64,000 nucleotides of DNA from NCBI RefSeq assembly GCF_024199925.1, contig NZ_JANADR010000001.1:372001-436000 (forward strand), written 5' to 3'. This document shows, in pieces, positions 59,666 to 64,000 of this stretch. Under the pieces are notes generated by a model. The model was not told the origin of the DNA. It searched no databases and saw only the letters and a program-made list of their open reading frames with translations. The DNA comes from Bradyrhizobium sp. CCGUVB1N3. Lineage in GTDB: Bacteria; Pseudomonadota; Alphaproteobacteria; Rhizobiales; Xanthobacteraceae. The position numbers were made by a program, and so were the translations under genes. The number at the start of each line of letters is the position of its first letter. Position 1 is the first letter of the stretch.

Positions 59666-61179
59666 ATGAGTTTCAAGAAGTTCGATCAGCAGACTTTCAT
59701 CATCGATACGGCGAACGCCTACACCAACAGGCAAATCTCCAAGCGCGACTTCCTGCGCAAGATGGGACTGGCGGGCGTCGGCTTTTCCGCCTTCAGTCTT
59801 GGCATGCTCGGCAATCCGCGCGGCTTGCGCAGGGGCAACCTCATCGGCACGCAAGCCTATGCCGACGGGCTGCCGGACAACCAGGCCAAATGGCTGAAGG
59901 AAGTCGGCAGCAAGTTCAAGGGCGCAAAGATCCGCTATTCGACCGAGTCGACGCCGCCGTCGGTCGTGCTGAACCAGATCAAGAAGGAGTTCACCGATCC
60001 GACCGGCATCGAGGTCGAGGTCGAAATCGTGCCGCTGGAGCAGGTGCTCGCCAAGGCGACGCAGGACGTGCAGGGGCAGCTCGGCTCCTACGATCTCTAT
60101 TATCTCGATCAATCCTGGATCTCGATGTTCCAGCCGGACTGCGTCGATCCGGTCGCCTACTACAAGGAGAAGCCTGAGCTTGCGATGCCCGATTTCGATT
60201 GGGACGATTTCTCCAAGCCGCTGGTCGACAATGTCGCGAAGGTCAACGGGCAGTGGATGGGGATTCCCTTCGACATCCCGCTCTTCACGCTGATGTACCG
60301 CAAGGACATCCTGGAGAAGCACAAGATCGCGGTGCCAACGACCTACGAGGACTTCCTCGCTGCCGCAAGGCAGATCTCCGAAGCCGAGAAGAGCAATGGC
60401 ATCTTCGGTACGGGCCTGCAGGCCAAATCCGGGCACTATTCACTCGAATGCGACTGGAGCCAGGCTGTTTGGGGGCATGGCGGCTCGATCTTCAACAAGA
60501 ACAAGAAATTCTCGGGCAATGACGAGCAGGGCATTGCCGGTCTGAAGTGGTACCAGGAGCTCTTGAAGATCTCGCCGCCGAATTCGACGGCATCGACCTG
60601 GGACGGCCAGTTTGAAATGATGCATTCCGGCCAGGTCGCGCTGGTGCAGAGCTGGGACGAATTCTTCCCGGGGCTCGATGCCGACGACTCCAAGGTCAAG
60701 GGTCTCTGGGAGCCGGCCAAGCCGCTCACGGCCAAGAAGCTTCGTCCGGCTTCAACGAGCAACCGAATCTTGGCCATCAGGGCGGATCGTGCATTTCGTT
60801 GTCGAAATATTCGAAGAACAAGGAAGCCGCATGGATCTTCATGCAGTGGGGCTGCTGCAAGGAGATCATGACGCGATGCACGCTGCTCGGCGGCTTCGCG
60901 CCGATGCGCAACTCCTCCTTCGCCGATCCGCGGGTCAAGGCCAAGGCCAAGGTCGGCCCGGGCACGACGCGGCATCTCGAAACGGTGAAGTACGTCATCG
61001 ACAACGTGATGGCGACCGAGCCGCATATGGCGTTGTGGGCTGGCCTTTCGACCAACGAGATTCCGACCGAACTCGGCAAGTTGCTGACGGGCCAGGCTTA
61101 CGGCGGCGATCCGCAGAAATGCATGGATGCTCTGGCAAAGGACATCGACGCCAAGATGAAGGACGCTGGCCTGCTTTAA
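59666..61179 (+). pseudogene. Sugar ABC transporter solute-binding protein, frameshifted
   Basis: A twin-arginine-type binding protein (KRDFLRKMGLAGVGFSAFSLG near residues 30-50) that starts at an ATG preceded by GGGAGGAG. The first register is normal through WEPAKPLTAKKLRP and then turns into an arginine/serine-rich tail ending at 60871. The family-like continuation GFNEQPNLGHQGGSCISLSK and KNKEAAWIFMQWGCCKE lies in the other register and runs to 61179. Adding one G at about 60748 would rejoin the two into a single protein of about 505 residues. Either this is a sequencing or assembly error, or the importer of this cassette has lost its binding protein. Confidence 0.82.
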
Positions 61180-61245
61180 GGGCCGTGGAGCCGGAGTGCG
61201 CGAGGACGGCGGCAGTCGTCTTCGCGGCTCTTGAGATGGCGCGAC

Positions 61246-62775
61246 ATGACCAAAGACCTGGTGATCGGTATCGATAGTTCGACTTCGGCAACCAAGGCGA
61301 TCGCCTGGGACCGAAGCGGGCGTGCCGTTGCGGAGGGACGCAAGACCATCGGCCTTGCCAATCCGCAACCGGGATATTTCGAGCAGGACCCGGACGAGTG
61401 GTGGGATTCGACGGCAGCGGCGTTGCGCCGCATTACCGATCAGGTTGGGGCCTCGCGCATTGCCGCCGTGGCGATCTCGAACCAACGGGAGACGTTCAGC
61501 GCCTTTACGGAAGAGGGGACCGCGATCAGGCCGGGCATGACCTGGCTCGACGAGCGGGCGCGGCCCCAGGTCGTGCGCTTCGGCAAATCGTTTGGCGCCG
61601 AGCGCGTTCACGCCATTTCCGGCAAACCGCTTGATGTCCTGCCGTGCCTTTACCGTATCATCTGGATGGCGGAACAGGAGCCGGAGATCTTTGCACGCGC
61701 CGCACGGTTTGCCGAGGTCCATGGCTTTCTGACCTATCGCTTGACCGGCCAATGGCGGACGTCGACGGCTTCGGCCGATCCGACCGGCCTGCTCGACATG
61801 GAGAGCAACGTCTGGTCGGCCGACATCCTCGACGCCATAGGCATTGCGACCGAAAGGCTTCCGCTCCTCACGCGCCCGGGAGTGCAGACGGGCGAAGTTA
61901 CGTACACCGCGGCCGCGATCACCGGCTTGTCCGTCGGGACGCCCGTCGTCGCCGGCGGGGGGGACGGCCAGTGTGCCGGCACGGGCGCCGGCGTGACGTC
62001 GCCGGGCAGCGCCTACATCAATCTAGGGACGGCGGTCGTTTCGGGAAGTTATGGCCGTAGATACGCTTATGACCGCGCCTTTCGCACCGAGAAGGCCGTA
62101 TGTGACGACGGCTACATCTACGAGCAGTGCATCCGTACCGGAACGTTCCTGGTCGATTGGATGGCACGCGAGATGTTTGCGGCCGATCCGGCGGCGCAAC
62201 AGAGCATCTTCAAGGCGCTGGAAGCCGAAGCTGCGAGTTGCCCAATCGGCGCGGGCGGGGTCGTGGTGTTGCCATACTGGCTCGGCTGCATGACGCCCTA
62301 TTGGGATCCCTATGCGCGTGGCGTGATCGCGGGATTGTCAGGCTCGACCCGGCGCGGCGCAATCTATCGTGCGCTGCTGGAAGGCATAGCGCTGGAGGTT
62401 GCCGCCCAGATCGAACGGATCGTGTCGGTCACGGGGAGCGAGATTCGGCAGCTTTCAGCCATTGGTGGCGGTTCGGACAGTGATCTCTGGCTCCAGATCT
62501 TGGCCGATACATCGGGCCGCTCGGTTCTGCGCTCGACGGCGCGGGAGGCATCGTCTCTCGGTGCCGCGATCGCAGCGGCCAAGGGGGCGGGCTGGTACGG
62601 AACAATCGCTGAAGCCTCCGCAGCAATGACGCGGCCGCCGGCCAAGACGTTCCAGCCCGACCCCAAGAGCGTGGTTCGCTACTCCGAGCTCCGCGCGATC
62701 CACGCCGATCTCTGGCCGAGGCTTCTCGATTGGAACGCCCGGCTTGCATCCTTTGCCGAGGGCGCGCAGTCATGA
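61246..62775 (+). CDS. FGGY-family carbohydrate kinase
   Basis: A 509-residue sugar kinase with the N-terminal phosphate loop GIDSSTSATKAIAWD, AISNQRETFSAF, GGGDGQCAGTGAG around the catalytic aspartate, and the C-terminal adenosine motif AIGGGSDSDLWLQILAD. The family covers glycerol, xylulose, ribulose, erythritol and related kinases; the exact substrate is not readable. The ATG at 61246 follows GAGATGG. The stop overlaps the HAD gene by four bases. It probably phosphorylates the compound brought in by the ABC system, giving the substrate for the dehydrogenase and aldolase on the other strand. Confidence 0.88.
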   Translation: MTKDLVIGIDSSTSATKAIAWDRSGRAVAEGRKTIGLANPQPGYFEQDPDEWWDSTAAALRRITDQVGASRIAAVAISNQRETFSAFTEEGTAIRPGMTWLDERARPQVVRFGKSFGAERVHAISGKPLDVLPCLYRIIWMAEQEPEIFARAARFAEVHGFLTYRLTGQWRTSTASADPTGLLDMESNVWSADILDAIGIATERLPLLTRPGVQTGEVTYTAAAITGLSVGTPVVAGGGDGQCAGTGAGVTSPGSAYINLGTAVVSGSYGRRYAYDRAFRTEKAVCDDGYIYEQCIRTGTFLVDWMAREMFAADPAAQQSIFKALEAEAASCPIGAGGVVVLPYWLGCMTPYWDPYARGVIAGLSGSTRRGAIYRALLEGIALEVAAQIERIVSVTGSEIRQLSAIGGGSDSDLWLQILADTSGRSVLRSTAREASSLGAAIAAAKGAGWYGTIAEASAAMTRPPAKTFQPDPKSVVRYSELRAIHADLWPRLLDWNARLASFAEGAQS

Positions 62776-63575
62776 AGCCCATTGCAAGTTTTCCCGCGGA
62801 GACCGCGCGCCGCATCGTCTGCGTATTGACCGATATCGACGATACGCTGACCACCGACGGCCAGCTTCCCGCGGCGGCTTACGCAGCACTCGAAAATCTC
62901 CGTGGTGCCGGCCTCTCGGTGGTTCCGGTGACCGGCCGCCCGGCGGGCTGGTGCGATATGATCGCACGGTTCTGGCCTGTCGACGGAGTGATCGGCGAGA
63001 ACGGCGCGTTCTATTTCCGGCACGATCCTGTGGCTCGGAAAATGATCAGAAAATTCATCGCAACCGAAGCCGAGCGCGCCGCCAACCGCCGCAGGTTGCT
63101 GGCACTCGGCGAAAGGATTCTCTCTGAAGTGCCGGGTGCGGCGATCTCGTCCGACCAACTTTATCGCGAAGCGGACCTTGCGATCGATGTATGCGAGGAC
63201 GTCCCACCCTTGTCGCGCGCAGCCGTCGACAAGATCGTTTTCCTGTTCGAGAGTGCGGGCGGCATCGCCAAGGTCTCTTCCATCCACGTCAATGGATGGT
63301 TCGGTCGCTACGACAAGCTGGCGATGACCAGGATCTTTGTGCGCGAGAGGCTCGGGCTCGATCTCGACGAGGCGAGGGACCGCATCGTGTTCTGCGGCGA
63401 CAGCCCCAACGATGCTCCGATGTTCGGATTCTTTCCCTACGCCTGCGGCGTTGCGAACGTACACGATTTCGAGGGAGCGATGGCCGCAACTCCTGCCTTC
63501 ATCGCAAGCAAGCGGGGGGCTGAGGGCTTCGTCGAGATTGCGGACAGAATATTGTCCGCGAGGGCACGCGCGTAG
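62772..63575 (+). CDS. HAD-superfamily hydrolase (Cof/MPGP-like)
   Basis: A 267-residue phosphatase-type HAD protein. Motif I is [11 protein letters not shown] with the two catalytic aspartates, motif II is in [11 protein letters not shown], and motif IV is [12 protein letters not shown]; the cap between them is the IIB type. The layout resembles mannosyl-3-phosphoglycerate phosphatase and other sugar phosphatases. The ATG overlaps the kinase stop. A kinase and a phosphatase side by side may limit toxic build-up of a phosphorylated intermediate or may work at different steps. Confidence 0.85.
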   Translation: MKPIASFPAETARRIVCVLTDIDDTLTTDGQLPAAAYAALENLRGAGLSVVPVTGRPAGWCDMIARFWPVDGVIGENGAFYFRHDPVARKMIRKFIATEAERAANRRRLLALGERILSEVPGAAISSDQLYREADLAIDVCEDVPPLSRAAVDKIVFLFESAGGIAKVSSIHVNGWFGRYDKLAMTRIFVRERLGLDLDEARDRIVFCGDSPNDAPMFGFFPYACGVANVHDFEGAMAATPAFIASKRGAEGFVEIADRILSARARA

Positions 63576-63591
63576 CGAGGAGATTTCAGGC

Positions 63592-64000
63592 ATGGCATCG
63601 GTCACCATCAGCAATGTGCGCAAGTCCTACGGCGGATTCGAGGTGCTGCACGGCATCGATCTTTCCATCGCCAACGGTGAATTCGTCGTGCTTCTGGGAC
63701 CGTCCGGCTGCGGCAAGTCGACATTGCTACGGATGATCGCGGGGCTCGAGCCGATCACATCCGGGCAGATCAGCATTGGAAGCGTGGTGGTCAATGGACT
63801 GCATCCGAAAGACCGAGATATTGCGATGGTGTTCCAGAACTACGCGCTCTATGCGCATTTGAGCGTATTCGACAACATGGCGTTCTCGATGCAGCTCAAG
63901 AAGCTTCCGAAGGACGAAATCCGGCACAAGGTGGAGTGGGCGGCCTCGATCCTCAATCTTACAGACTATCTGGACCGCCAGCCGCGGCAATTGTCCGGCG
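63592..64000 (+). CDS. Sugar ABC transporter ATP-binding protein (UgpC/MalK type), N-terminal part
   Basis: The reading frame starts [21 protein letters not shown] after a GAGGAG site and stays open to the window edge. Walker A is [12 protein letters not shown], the Q-loop is [17 protein letters not shown], and the sequence ends within the signature (RQLSG). It is the ATPase expected for the two permeases at 57768 and 58727. The gene is cut off by the end of the window, about 136 codons being visible. Confidence 0.92.
   Translation, partial: MASVTISNVRKSYGGFEVLHGIDLSIANGEFVVLLGPSGCGKSTLLRMIAGLEPITSGQISIGSVVVNGLHPKDRDIAMVFQNYALYAHLSVFDNMAFSMQLKKLPKDEIRHKVEWAASILNLTDYLDRQPRQLSG

Noticed and set aside
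1..64000. CRISPR arrays, tRNA or rRNA genes, insertion sequences
   Set aside because: I looked for regularly spaced repeats, cloverleaf-like segments and transposase motifs and saw none that I could support; a tRNA scan would be needed to be certain for tRNAs.

Overview
The window reads as a high-GC alphaproteobacterial chromosome or large replicon, most likely Rhizobiales. This is inferred from the heterotetrameric sarcosine oxidase, the dense succession of ABC uptake systems, twin-arginine solute-binding proteins and GntR, LacI, SorC and LysR regulators; no rRNA or marker gene is present to prove it. I see no tRNA, rRNA, CRISPR array, insertion sequence, integrase or replication origin. Nearly all the DNA is coding and devoted to uptake and breakdown of small organic compounds.

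The layout is a string of six self-contained catabolic cassettes, most with their own transporter, enzymes and regulator. (1) 1-5347: the end of soxB, then soxD, soxA, soxG and purU, for sarcosine oxidation and one-carbon disposal. (2) 5391-19758: a GntR regulator facing an eleven-gene operon with an ATP-dependent hydantoinase/oxoprolinase pair (hyuA, hyuB), a DHDPS-type lyase, a spermidine/putrescine-type ABC importer, a protein of unknown family, an acyl-CoA ligase, an SDR and a GlcD-type flavoprotein. (3) 19928-35362: a GntR-centred regulon in four transcription units with an SsuBC/NMT1-type importer, an orphan TctC-type binding protein, an aromatic-type FAD monooxygenase, SDR, amidohydrolase, FAH-family hydrolase, RidA-like protein, Ldh-type dehydrogenase, two cupins and two tandem GMC oxidoreductases. 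(4) 35643-44951: an Fe/phosphonate-type ABC importer, LysR regulator, LeuC/LeuD/LeuB homologues without LeuA, and an ornithine-cyclodeaminase homologue. (5) 45003-54214: a LacI regulon with hydroxyacid dehydrogenase, SDR, beta-hydroxyacid dehydrogenase, SMP-30 lactonase and an RbsABC-type sugar importer. (6) 54540-64000: a SorC regulator between divergent units encoding a class II aldolase and glycerol-1-phosphate-dehydrogenase homologue on one side, and a sugar ABC importer, FGGY kinase and HAD phosphatase on the other. The cassette runs off the right end of the window.

The strongest non-coding signals are matching operator-like sequences that tie separate units together. An 18-bp sequence (ATCATGTGAAATATCATG) occurs in two cassette 3 promoter regions and a variant occurs in a third. 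A TGTTATCGATAACA palindrome occurs ahead of two cassette 5 units, with degraded copies ahead of the lacI-type gene. A 14-bp perfect palindrome lies between the cassette 6 divergent units, and TTGGATA-N7-TATCCAA lies in the hyu promoter.

The best candidate for an undescribed system is cassette 3, which has the architecture of a complete peripheral catabolic pathway but lacks any classical ring-cleavage dioxygenase. The hyu cassette (2) and the leuCDB cassette (4) are also of unknown substrate. The solute-binding protein gene of cassette 6 carries an apparent one-base frameshift.
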